Source of the DNA: DASVEE01 sp036399695
GTDB lineage: Bacteria > Acidobacteriota > Thermoanaerobaculia > Gp7-AA8
Assembly: GCA_036399695.1 (NCBI GenBank)
Contig: DASWMP010000240.1
Coordinates: 1-36,203 of the forward strand
DNA: 36,203 nucleotides
Reading direction: 5' to 3'
The stretch's first letter is position 1, and the number at the start of each line of letters is the position of its first letter. The position numbers and the translations under genes are program-made. The notes beneath the pieces were generated by a model. The model saw only the letters and a list, made by a program, of their open reading frames with translations. It had not been told where the DNA came from and searched no databases. Below are positions 25,146 through 33,365 of this stretch, piece by piece.

Positions 25146-25191
25146 CGACACGTGTAAAAGGGCGGTGGCTGGTGCCTCCGCACTCCGAGAT
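25123..25191. repeat. Family C element overlapping the end of the ATPase gene
   Basis: ATCTCGGAGTGCGGAGGC (25123-25140) and GCCTCCGCACTCCGAGAT (25174-25191) form a perfect 18-bp inverted pair. Between them are GACACGTGTAAAAG and GGCGGTGGC, the core and part of the second hairpin of the full copy at 8817. The left arm is coding sequence of the ATPase gene. Confidence 0.8.
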
Positions 25192-25236
25192 TGCTTCGCG
25201 GCGTGACCGTGCGCCGCTCCCGCACGTATACCCGAC

Positions 25237-25725
25237 ATGCGCAACCTGCTTCTCGCCCTTTCCGCCACCGCTCTGCTCGCTCTGCCGGCCGCTGCCGCTG
25301 AAGATGCCTACGCCTTCCACATCCGATCCACCGACGGACGGACGGCGTTCCAGGCCAATCCGAATCTCGCGGAGCTGAAGATGACCCCGGAGCAGCTCGA
25401 GCGCGCCGCCAAAGATCGCGTGCTCCTGCTCAACCGGACCTCCGGCTCCCACTGGACGTGGCTCATGTTGAGCTGGCCGGAGAAATCGGAGGTCGAGCAC
25501 GGCATCAACCTGAAAGGCGTCGGCAAGCTCGACTCGACGGCGGACCTCGGCCTCGCGCCGAAGGAAGACGGCACCATTCGCGTGCGCTGCCTCCGCGAAC
25601 AGTGCCGTCTCAACGTCACGCTCTCGGACGACAGCCTCAAGACGGCGGAACTGAAGAAGGACGAGTCGAAGGACTTTCCCCTCGACTCCTACTTCGAGGT
25701 CTGGGTCAAGACCGCAGACGAATGA
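25237..25725 (+). CDS. Secreted hypothetical protein
   Basis: 162 residues. The ATG at 25237 gives a signal peptide MRNLLLALSATALLALPAAA with a probable AAA-E cleavage. The mature domain of about 140 residues is beta-rich with two cysteines in RVRCLREQCRLNV that could form a disulphide in the periplasm, plus a WTWLMLSWPEKSEVEHGINL segment. I do not recognise the family. A TATACC lies at 25227-25232 and no Shine-Dalgarno is seen. The gene ends by overlapping the convergent DUF5666 gene by 20 bases. Confidence 0.75.
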   Translation: MRNLLLALSATALLALPAAAAEDAYAFHIRSTDGRTAFQANPNLAELKMTPEQLERAAKDRVLLLNRTSGSHWTWLMLSWPEKSEVEHGINLKGVGKLDSTADLGLAPKEDGTIRVRCLREQCRLNVTLSDDSLKTAELKKDESKDFPLDSYFEVWVKTADE

Positions 25726-26878
25726 TCGTCAGCGCGATGTATCCATCGCCGTAGTCGACCGCATTCACTTCCACGCGATCGCCCACGCGAGTGCCGGGAG
25801 GCACGAGCGTCGTGCGCGCCACCTTCACCCGGAGGATGGCATCGCCATCGACCGTGACCTCCCACGTGTCGCCGTTGATGCTCCGCACGATGCCGCGGAA
25901 CGTCTGGAACGTCGGCAGGGAGACGGTCGGACGCTTGATGATCATGAGGGCGGTGAGCGTCGTGGTGCCGCGCGCCGTCACTTCCACGTCGTCACCGACG
26001 CGGGGATTGCCGACCAACTTCGTGTCGGACGTGACCTGCACGATCCACACGCGGTCGTCGGCCGCGCCTTCGCTGTCGATGGGGCCGAGCGTCCAGGTGT
26101 CGCCGGCGATCGTGCGCACCTTGCCGCGGAAGAAGACGACCTGCGGCCGCTCGAACTTGATGATCGAGAGCGCGACGAACTTGTTCGCGCTGTCGGTCCA
26201 GCCGATGACTTCCACCGGGTCTCCGGCCTTCGGTGAGCCGACGATCTTCGTCTGAGCGTTGATCGTAACCGTGACGTCCTGACCGTTCGACGTAATGACC
26301 CAGGCATCGTTGCCGATCGACTTGACGGTGCCGTTGAGGTGGCGCTCCGGGAGCGGGAAGTTCGAGAGGACGTGCACCGACCTGGCCACGAGCTGCGTGC
26401 CGCTGCGGTTCGCCTGTACCGCGGCGAGCTGCCCCGGCTGCAGGTCGGCGAAGCTCTTCGCGTTGCCGAAGCTGGTGTCGTTGTTGACGTGCAGCGTCGC
26501 GCCGAGGAGCGTGAACGTGCGCGCCTGCGCGTCGACGTTCTCGATGCGGCCCGTCAGCGTGACGTCGGCCGTGCGCGTGATGACGATCGTCGAAGCGCGC
26601 GGCGGCGTCGTGCTGTCGCCCGTCAGGATCGCCAGGATGAACGTCCCCTGTTTTACGTCCGCGATCGTGGCGGTGCTTCCCTCACCGGTAAAGCGCGCGT
26701 TCGACGCGTCGACCGTGACGAGCCCACCGGCGAGCTGAATCAGATTGCCGTTCACCGCCGTCACGACCCCATTGATCGTCGACGGGATCGGCATCGTCGC
26801 CGGTTGGACAGCACGGTCGCGAGCAAAGGCGGAGAGAGACAGCAGGAGCAGGAGCAGAACGGCCGGGAGCTTGCGCAT
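25706..26878 (-). CDS. Secreted DUF5666 repeat protein
   Basis: 390 residues from the ATG at 26878, chosen for the signal peptide MRKLPAVLLLLLLSLSAFA; the frame is open far upstream only as a shadow of the MFS gene. The mature protein is made of about five related beta-barrel-like units of roughly 70 residues, each with a pattern such as GTVKSIGNDAWVIT, GKVRTIAGDTWTLG or GIVRSINGDTWEVT followed by a VGDxVEV turn. This is the DUF5666 arrangement, an uncharacterised extracytoplasmic OB-like repeat. Its 3' end overlaps the convergent gene by 20 bases. A TACAAT sits 7 bases before the start. Confidence 0.85.
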   Translation of the reverse strand: MRKLPAVLLLLLLSLSAFARDRAVQPATMPIPSTINGVVTAVNGNLIQLAGGLVTVDASNARFTGEGSTATIADVKQGTFILAILTGDSTTPPRASTIVITRTADVTLTGRIENVDAQARTFTLLGATLHVNNDTSFGNAKSFADLQPGQLAAVQANRSGTQLVARSVHVLSNFPLPERHLNGTVKSIGNDAWVITSNGQDVTVTINAQTKIVGSPKAGDPVEVIGWTDSANKFVALSIIKFERPQVVFFRGKVRTIAGDTWTLGPIDSEGAADDRVWIVQVTSDTKLVGNPRVGDDVEVTARGTTTLTALMIIKRPTVSLPTFQTFRGIVRSINGDTWEVTVDGDAILRVKVARTTLVPPGTRVGDRVEVNAVDYGDGYIALTIIRLRS

Positions 26879-26885
26879 GGCCGCG

Positions 26886-26891
26886 ATTGTA
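26886..26891 (-). promoter_or_regulatory. -10 box for a leaderless DUF5666 transcript
   Basis: On the minus strand TACAAT (five of six consensus) ends 7 bases before the ATG at 26878. There is no Shine-Dalgarno between them, so the mRNA probably begins at the start codon. The -35 position falls in the 3' end of the MFS gene and is not a good match. Confidence 0.5.
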
Positions 26892-26901
26892 CTCCGAATA
26901 A

Positions 26902-28068
26902 TCAGTTCCTCAGGGCCAGCGCGGCCGCGACGAGGCCGAGCGCGGCCGCGCTCACGAAGAGCATCGCCGGGCTGGCCCCGTAGATCGCCGTCCCGAGCGA
27001 AGGGCCGAGGAGCATACCGATCGACCACATCATCACCCACAGACCGTTGTAGCGGCCGCGGTAGCGTTCGGGAGCGATGTTGGCGACGTAAGCGCCGGTG
27101 ACGGGGGCGTAGATCATCTCGCCGAGCGTCCAGACCACCACCGTCAGGGCCAGGGCGGGGATCGAATGGGCGAAGCCGGTGAGGGCGAAGCCGATGCCGG
27201 TGAGCGCGTAGCCGGTGGCGATCATCGTGCGTGCCTGGAAGCGCTGCGTCCAGTTCGTGATGCCCAGCTCGAAGAGCACGATCATGATGCCGTTGATCGA
27301 GAGGAGCAGCCCATAGGTCGACGTCGAGAAGCCCTGGTCCTGGATGTAGATCGGGAACGTCGAATGCGTCTGGAACTCGATCCACGTCACCGCCAGCGTG
27401 GCCATGAGAAAGAGGACGAACGGACGGTCCTTGATGGCGACGCGCACCCCTTCGAGCATGCTCTCGTGCTGCGTCTGCCCCCGTTGACCGTGCGGCAGGA
27501 AGAACAGTGCGACGAGCCCATAGAGGGCAGAGGTGACGGCGTCGCCGATGAAGAGCCAGTGGAACGAGTGGTCCGCCACGAAGCCCGCCGTGGCCGGCCC
27601 GAAGGCGAAGCCGAGATTGATCGCCAGGCGGTAGACACCGAACGCCGTGACGCGTTGCTCCGGAGTCACGAGATCGGCGATGAGCGCCGACGCGGCCGGC
27701 CGGTAGAGCTCCGCCGACAGCCCGACGCAGAACGCGATCCCGAGGATTGCCGGCAGCCCGCGCGCCTGCGAGAGCGCGAGCGTGCTGATGGAGGAGGCGA
27801 ACATCGACAGCGCGATCGTGTGCCGCCGCCCGATCGCATCCGCCAGATGCCCCCCGAGCATCGACGCGAAGAGATGCCCGCCCCCATACGCGCTCACCGC
27901 AAACCCCGCCTGCGCCACGCTGTACCCCTGCCGCGTCAGGTAAATCACCAGGAACGGCATGACGAACGTGCCGAACCGATTGATGAACGTCCCGGCAAAC
28001 AGAATCCAGGTAGGGCGGGGAAGTGCCGCCAGATTCTGCCGAAGCGTGAGCCGAGCGACTGCAGTCAC
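26902..28068 (-). CDS. Major facilitator superfamily transporter
   Basis: 388 residues, GTG start, with about twelve hydrophobic helices. The MFS signature loop between helices 2 and 3 is GGHLADAIGRRHTI, and the motif after helix 4-5 includes LAINLGFAFGPATAGFVAD, typical of drug:H+ antiporter-like carriers of the MdtH/YceL kind. The substrate cannot be read; efflux is a reasonable guess. A small membrane protein gene lies 22 bases upstream on the same strand and may be cotranscribed. A DUF5666 gene follows 23 bases downstream, apparently with its own promoter. Confidence 0.88.
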   Translation of the reverse strand: MTAVARLTLRQNLAALPRPTWILFAGTFINRFGTFVMPFLVIYLTRQGYSVAQAGFAVSAYGGGHLFASMLGGHLADAIGRRHTIALSMFASSISTLALSQARGLPAILGIAFCVGLSAELYRPAASALIADLVTPEQRVTAFGVYRLAINLGFAFGPATAGFVADHSFHWLFIGDAVTSALYGLVALFFLPHGQRGQTQHESMLEGVRVAIKDRPFVLFLMATLAVTWIEFQTHSTFPIYIQDQGFSTSTYGLLLSINGIMIVLFELGITNWTQRFQARTMIATGYALTGIGFALTGFAHSIPALALTVVVWTLGEMIYAPVTGAYVANIAPERYRGRYNGLWVMMWSIGMLLGPSLGTAIYGASPAMLFVSAAALGLVAAALALRN

Positions 28069-28090
28069 CTGAGCATGGTGCAGCGCCGGC

Positions 28091-28270
28091 TCAGAGCCCG
28101 CGGATCTGGACCGCGGCGAGCAGCAGCCCGAAGCCGATGATCCAGGACCAGGTTGCGACTGGGGCGCCGATCTTCATCAGGCCGAAGTGAGCGATGAGTG
28201 CGATGACGTAGAGCACGAGGCAGATGAGCCACGTGATCTGTTTCGGTGCTTTTCCTGCGCCTCGTGACAT
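28091..28270 (-). CDS. Small two-helix membrane protein
   Basis: 59 residues. The ATG at 28270 follows a strong AGGAGG (7 bases), which decides the start. Two hydrophobic segments are clear, about residues 13-31 (WLICLVLYVIALIAHFGLM) and 38-56 (ATWSWIIGFGLLLAAVQIRG), joined by a short KIGAP turn, with a basic N-terminus (MSRGAGKAPK) that should stay in the cytoplasm. The family is not recognised. It sits directly before the MFS gene on the same strand, so it could be a small accessory subunit, but this is inference. Confidence 0.75.
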   Translation of the reverse strand: MSRGAGKAPKQITWLICLVLYVIALIAHFGLMKIGAPVATWSWIIGFGLLLAAVQIRGL

Positions 28271-28372
28271 GAACGCCTCCTGTTTATTGCTGGGACCGGC
28301 GTGCAATGTACAGCATGTCGTGGCGGCGCCCGGTTTTATTCGGACGCCGCGGACCCCGAGGGGCGTGAATGG

Positions 28373-29191
28373 CTACTTTTTCGCTTCGATGAGGATGTTC
28401 GTCCCGAAGCGGTCGCCGAGGAGACGGACGAGCCAGCGGGGGTAGAGCTTCCAGACGACCGAAGCGAAGGCTTTGGGCCACTTGCTGCTGGGCGGCATGA
28501 GCAGGAGGTCGCCGCTGGAGAGGACGCGGCGGATCTTCACGTCTGTGAAGGCGTTGAAGAGCGCACGCGTCTCGCTCACCGTGTACGACTTCGTGTCGGG
28601 GCTCTCGAGGCTCTGGGCGATGGCCCAGCGGGGCGATTTCCAGGGGCGCAGCTTCGCTGCCCAGAGGGTCAGGCCCACCCAGCCGTAGCAGTGGTAGAGC
28701 ATGATCACGGCGGTCCCGCCCGGCCTGAGGACGCGGTGGACTTCGCCGATGGTCTTGGGCGTGTCGGGGGAGTGGTGGAGGACGCCGAACGAATAGACGA
28801 AGTCGAACGAGTCCGGCTTGAACGGCAGCGACTCGGCATCGGCCTGTTCCAGATGCGCGTGCAGCCCTTCGCCTTCGACGCGCTCGCGCGTCAGGCGGAC
28901 GCCCTGTTCCGTCAGGTCGACGCCGGTGGCGATGGCGCCGCCGCGGACCCAGTTGACGAAGTCCGTGCCGGCACCGACGCCGATCTCCAGCAGACGGCGT
29001 CCGCGTGCACGGTCGAAGCGTGCAAACGACGGAATGTAGGGCTCGGTCGCATAGCGTTCGCGCTCGATCGAATCAAAGTACGCGCGGCGATCCGGTCCGG
29101 CGATACCGCGCGTGCCGCACGGCTCAGCATTCCAATACGCTCTGACAGAGTCCTTGAGGCTTTCGATGACGGGGCCCTCCGAGCCGCGCAA
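28373..29191 (-). CDS. Class I SAM-dependent methyltransferase (UbiE/Methyltransf_11 type)
   Basis: 272 residues if begun at the TTG at 29191. The true start is unclear: conserved-looking sequence begins at SLKDSVRAYWNAEPCGTRG, and no ATG or GTG precedes it in frame, while a GGAGGG lies 7 bases before an ATC codon. Motif I is LLEIGVGAGTDFVNW and motif post-I is ATGVDLTEQG; motif II/III is FDFVYSFGVLHHSPDT and LRPGGTAVIML, a good Methyltransf_11 pattern. Small-molecule or lipid substrates are usual. It follows the HD-GYP gene by 39 bases on the same strand. Confidence 0.82.
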   Translation of the reverse strand: MRGSEGPVIESLKDSVRAYWNAEPCGTRGIAGPDRRAYFDSIERERYATEPYIPSFARFDRARGRRLLEIGVGAGTDFVNWVRGGAIATGVDLTEQGVRLTRERVEGEGLHAHLEQADAESLPFKPDSFDFVYSFGVLHHSPDTPKTIGEVHRVLRPGGTAVIMLYHCYGWVGLTLWAAKLRPWKSPRWAIAQSLESPDTKSYTVSETRALFNAFTDVKIRRVLSSGDLLLMPPSSKWPKAFASVVWKLYPRWLVRLLGDRFGTNILIEAKK

Positions 29192-29230
29192 GATAACATG
29201 AGGAGCGGGGGCGCCGCGATCCCTACCGGC

Positions 29231-30883
29231 TCAGTGCGCCAGCTCGGCGACGTTCTTGACGAACTTCTCCAGCAGGACGTTGTCGAACTGCGTTCCCGAG
29301 CCCTGCTTCAGCCGGTCGAGCGCATCCTCTCGCGTCGTCGGGATCTGGTACGTCGAGCGGGCCGTCATCGCTACCCAGGCATCGGCGATCTGCAGGATGC
29401 GGGCGGCGATGGGGATCTGCGCGCCGGCCAACCGGCTCGGGTAACCCTTGCCGTCCACGCGCTCGTGGTGGCGGAGGACGGCCTGCGCGACGTCGTGGCC
29501 GAGGAGCGGCTCGACGAGGGCGGCGCCGACGACTGGGTGCTCGGCGAGGCCGCGGAGCTCGTCGGCCGTCAGGCTGGGGCGGCGGTAGAGACGCTCGTAA
29601 TCGAGCAGACGCAGGCCAACGTCGTGAACGAGCGCGGCCAGGCGCACCGTCTCGATCTGCGCCGGCGGGAGCTCGAGCAGCCTGGCGAAACGGGCGGCGA
29701 TCACCGAGACCTGCCGGGAGTGCTCGGCGAGATCGGGATAGCGTTGGAAGTCGGGCTCGAGGAGGCGCTCGGCGACGAGCTGGCGGTCGTTGCGGCCCGT
29801 CGTTGCGGCGATGGCTGCTTCCACCGACTGCTCGACCTGCCGCAGGAAGATCTGAAGCGCACGCTGCGCCTGCGCTTCCGGCGTGCGCTCGAAAGCGACG
29901 GTGAGCACGAGTCCTTCGACCGACTGCGGATTCACCGGTGCGCTGAGAATCGTGCTGATGCCCGCGGCGCTGACCGGCACGACCTGCACGCCGAACGGAT
30001 AAACGAGTTGCGGACGCATCAGCATGTCCGGCTGCCCGGTGCGGGCCAGCCACTCTTCGATGTGCTGCTGCAGCATTGCCATCGCATCGTCCGTGAGGGT
30101 GGCGATGGCAACGATCGACTGCGGATTGTTGATGTGGCCGATGGCGCTGAAGCAGGCCAGCACCGCGCCCGGAATCGCAAGCGCCGCCGGCAGCAGCAGG
30201 TGGACGACTTCGAAGTCCTGCTCGTCGAGGACGCGTGTGCGGCTGTTCGTCGCATGCTGCCGCTTGGCCATCAGGTCCCGCGCGGTCTCGATGGCCTGCA
30301 GCGCCGCGGGGGTGAAGATCTGTCCCGGCCGCACCGGCTGGGCGCTCGGCATGACGACGTTCGGCGCGGAGATCGCCGTCGAGGACGTCCGCTCGGGCTG
30401 CGGCGCCTCGGAGAGCTGGACCGGCGCGAGGCCGAACAGCTTGTTCGTGGCCAGCACGCTCAGCATTTCGTCGCCGATGCGGCGCGCGGCGTCGACGTCC
30501 TGCGACTCGAACGGCTTCTTGCCCGCCTTGTCGCGCATGTCGATGAAGCCGACGAGCCGCCCGCGCGAGAAGAGCGGCGTGGCCAGCAGACGGTCGTTGC
30601 CCTGGCGGAAGAGCATCTCGGCGAGCCGCTGGTCGGTCCCCAGCCCGTTGACGAAGAAAGTGCTGCGGCGGACGGAGAGGCGATCGACGAGATCGTCGTT
30701 CGCGCTGACGACTTTGCGGTCCGCGGGGTTGTACTGGTAACTCGTCACCAGTTCGTAGGTCTTGGCCGTGAGGTCGTGCGAGGTGCAGAGGTACAGCGCC
30801 GCCTTCGTGGCCTGCACGTGCTCGACGCAGCCATAGAGGATCTGCTTGAGCTTGGCCTCGATGGCTTTGACTTCCGTGAGCAT
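29231..30883 (-). CDS. GAF-containing HD-GYP domain phosphodiesterase
   Basis: 550 residues. Two GAF-like sensory regions (about 1-150 and 205-355) precede an HD-GYP domain (about 370-550). HD-GYP proteins hydrolyse c-di-GMP or related cyclic dinucleotides. Metal-ligand motifs are His388 (AEHSRQV), His420-Asp421 (VHDVG), His449, His472-His473 and the signature DGKGYP at 477-482. The usual Lys in HDxGK is replaced by Leu424, and IADAWVAM takes the place of the usual ADxFDAM. No membrane helix is seen, so it is likely a cytoplasmic sensor-effector. TAAAAT (30895-30900) and a family A inverted repeat lie immediately upstream. Confidence 0.87.
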   Translation of the reverse strand: MLTEVKAIEAKLKQILYGCVEHVQATKAALYLCTSHDLTAKTYELVTSYQYNPADRKVVSANDDLVDRLSVRRSTFFVNGLGTDQRLAEMLFRQGNDRLLATPLFSRGRLVGFIDMRDKAGKKPFESQDVDAARRIGDEMLSVLATNKLFGLAPVQLSEAPQPERTSSTAISAPNVVMPSAQPVRPGQIFTPAALQAIETARDLMAKRQHATNSRTRVLDEQDFEVVHLLLPAALAIPGAVLACFSAIGHINNPQSIVAIATLTDDAMAMLQQHIEEWLARTGQPDMLMRPQLVYPFGVQVVPVSAAGISTILSAPVNPQSVEGLVLTVAFERTPEAQAQRALQIFLRQVEQSVEAAIAATTGRNDRQLVAERLLEPDFQRYPDLAEHSRQVSVIAARFARLLELPPAQIETVRLAALVHDVGLRLLDYERLYRRPSLTADELRGLAEHPVVGAALVEPLLGHDVAQAVLRHHERVDGKGYPSRLAGAQIPIAARILQIADAWVAMTARSTYQIPTTREDALDRLKQGSGTQFDNVLLEKFVKNVAELAH

Positions 30884-30894
30884 GGTGAGCGGCG

Positions 30895-30900
30895 ATTTTA
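30895..30900 (-). promoter_or_regulatory. -10-like box of the HD-GYP gene
   Basis: On the minus strand TAAAAT (five of six consensus) lies 11 bases before the ATG at 30883, so the leader would be only a few bases long. The -35 position falls at the edge of the family A repeat and matches poorly. Confidence 0.45.
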
Positions 30901-30916
30901 CGTCGTTCCGGGGGAG

Positions 30917-30978
30917 GATGGGACCTGTAGGACAGATGGGACCTATGGGAGTCTCACATCTGTCCTACAGGTCCCATC
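30917..30978. repeat. Family A element with perfect 22-bp inverted arms
   Basis: Bases 30917-30938 (beginning GATGGGACCTGTAGG) and 30957-30978 (ending CAGGTCCCATC) are exact reverse complements over 22 bases, separated by an 18-base spacer that contains another GGACCTATGGGA phrase. It lies between the E1-beta gene and the HD-GYP gene, both on the minus strand. Confidence 0.85.
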
Positions 30979-30998
30979 GTTCCCTGGTGGCTACAGGC

Positions 30999-31028
30999 TG
31001 CGCGGCCATCCCGCACGATGGCCGCGCA
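30999..31028 (-). terminator. GC-rich hairpin downstream of the E1-beta gene
   Basis: TGCGCGGCCATC (30999-31010) and GATGGCCGCGCA (31017-31028) form a perfect 12-bp stem with a 6-base loop just after the E1-beta stop. No T tract follows on the minus strand, so it may be a Rho-related or mRNA-stabilising stem rather than a classical intrinsic terminator. Confidence 0.45.
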
Positions 31029-31037
31029 CCAACCGCC

Positions 31038-31997
<960 letters not shown>

Positions 31998-32015
31998 GGT
32001 CGTCGTGTCCTCTGA

Positions 32016-32984
32016 TTACGCGTAGACGTCGGTGGTGAGCTCGTCGAAGCTGGGGTAGGGGGAGGCGAAGGCGAACGCCGCGGCGTCCTCGACCTGCTGC
32101 ACGACGCGCTGACGCATCGCGTCCAGCTCGCGCGGATCGACGGCGCCGGCCTCGAGCAGCCGCTGCTCGATCGTCGCGATCGGGTCGCGGCGCTTCCACG
32201 ACGCCAGCTCGTTCTTGTCGACGTACGACTGGTCGTCCGGCTCCATGTGCCCGCGCGTACGATAGGTGTAGGTCTCGAGGAGGTACGGCTTGCGCGTGCG
32301 GCGGATGTACTCGACCGCGTTGCGCGCCGCGGCGGCGACGGCTTCGACGTCGTTGCCGTCGACGGTCAGCGACTCGACGCCGTAGGCCTTGCCGAACTCG
32401 CTCACGTGGTCGCCGAGCATCGTCTCCTTGCGATGCACGTACGCCTGCCACTGGTTGTTCTCGCAGACGTAGAGGATCGGGAGGTTCCAGACGGCCGCGA
32501 GGTTGACGGACTCGTGGAAGATGCCTTCCGTGGCGGCGCCGTCGCCGAAGAAGACCGCCACGACGCCGTCCGTCTCTTCCATCGACATCGAGAGGCCGAC
32601 GCCGGTTGCCAGCGACAGCTCGCCGCCGACGATGGTCGACGTCAGCAGGACGCCGAGCTCTTTCACGCTGATGTGCAGGCTGCCGCTCTTGCCTTTGCAG
32701 TAGCCGGTGGCTTTGCCCTGGATCTCGGCCATGATCCGCTTCGGATCGGCGCCGCGGGCGATCAGATGCCCGGCGCTGCGGTGGTTCGTGAGGATGCGGT
32801 CGCGGCTCGTGAGCGCGCTGATGACGCCGACGGCGCTCGCTTCCTGGCCGACGGAGGTGCACATCGACGGGCTCTGCCCCGCGGCCTGCAGCGAGGCCGA
32901 TTTTTCTTCGAAGGTACGGATGAGCAGCATCGATTCGAGAGCTGCAAGGACGCCGGGCTCGACGGCGAGTTCGACTGTTGACAC
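32016..32984 (-). CDS. 2-oxoacid dehydrogenase E1 component, alpha subunit
   Basis: 322 residues from a GTG at 32984 that follows AAAGGAG at a good distance. The thiamine-diphosphate-binding motif is complete: GDGAATEG starting at 147 through the Asn pair at 176-177 (CENNQW). NHRSAGH (68-73) and GKSGSLH (98-104) are the usual substrate-side motifs, and the phosphorylation-loop region reads YTYRTRGHMEPDD. The protein is cytoplasmic and pairs with the beta subunit encoded next. The upstream 381-base gap separates it from the divergent metalloprotease gene. Confidence 0.92.
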   Translation of the reverse strand: MSTVELAVEPGVLAALESMLLIRTFEEKSASLQAAGQSPSMCTSVGQEASAVGVISALTSRDRILTNHRSAGHLIARGADPKRIMAEIQGKATGYCKGKSGSLHISVKELGVLLTSTIVGGELSLATGVGLSMSMEETDGVVAVFFGDGAATEGIFHESVNLAAVWNLPILYVCENNQWQAYVHRKETMLGDHVSEFGKAYGVESLTVDGNDVEAVAAAARNAVEYIRRTRKPYLLETYTYRTRGHMEPDDQSYVDKNELASWKRRDPIATIEQRLLEAGAVDPRELDAMRQRVVQQVEDAAAFAFASPYPSFDELTTDVYA

Positions 32985-33365
32985 GGTGTTCTCCTTTGGA
33001 CTGCGGATTCCGGTTTGGACTTGCCCCCAATCTAGGCACCGCCCGCCGCCGCGGTTGCTAAGAGTTCCCTAGCCGGATCTGAAAAGAAGCCGTCCCGAGG
33101 GGGTGTTCACCGGGACGTTTCCTAACAGAACGCTATGTGTGAGGCAGGTCACCGGGAGGAGAGGACCAGGCTTCATCCCCACATCCCGCCAATTCGCACC
33201 AAAAGCCGGTCTCTGCCACACATAACTATTGACGCACGTCGGTCTCTCCGTTAAGATTCAGTTCTTCAAATAACAAATCTGGTCTGGCGGCGGCGCGCTC
33301 GTTACACGCGCCTTCTCGGCCTTCAATTCGTCCCACTCTCACCCAACACTTCTGGAGGAAGCGAC
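32985..33365. other. 381-base divergent intergenic region
   Basis: It separates the E1 operon from the metalloprotease gene. It contains a sigma-70 promoter pointing right (33229-33257), a TAGATT on the minus strand (33034-33029) that may serve E1-alpha, and a small hairpin CGTCCCG/CGGGACG around 33091-33117 followed by TTTCC. No gene or phrase repeat is seen in it. The stretch 33120-33220 has nothing I can assign. Confidence 0.6.
33229..33257 (+). promoter_or_regulatory. Sigma-70 promoter of the M6 metalloprotease gene
   Basis: TTGACG (33229-33234, five of six) and TAAGAT (33252-33257, four of six) are separated by exactly 17 bases. Transcription would begin near 33264, giving a leader of about 100 nt that carries the GGAGG used for the TTG start. 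Confidence 0.75.
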
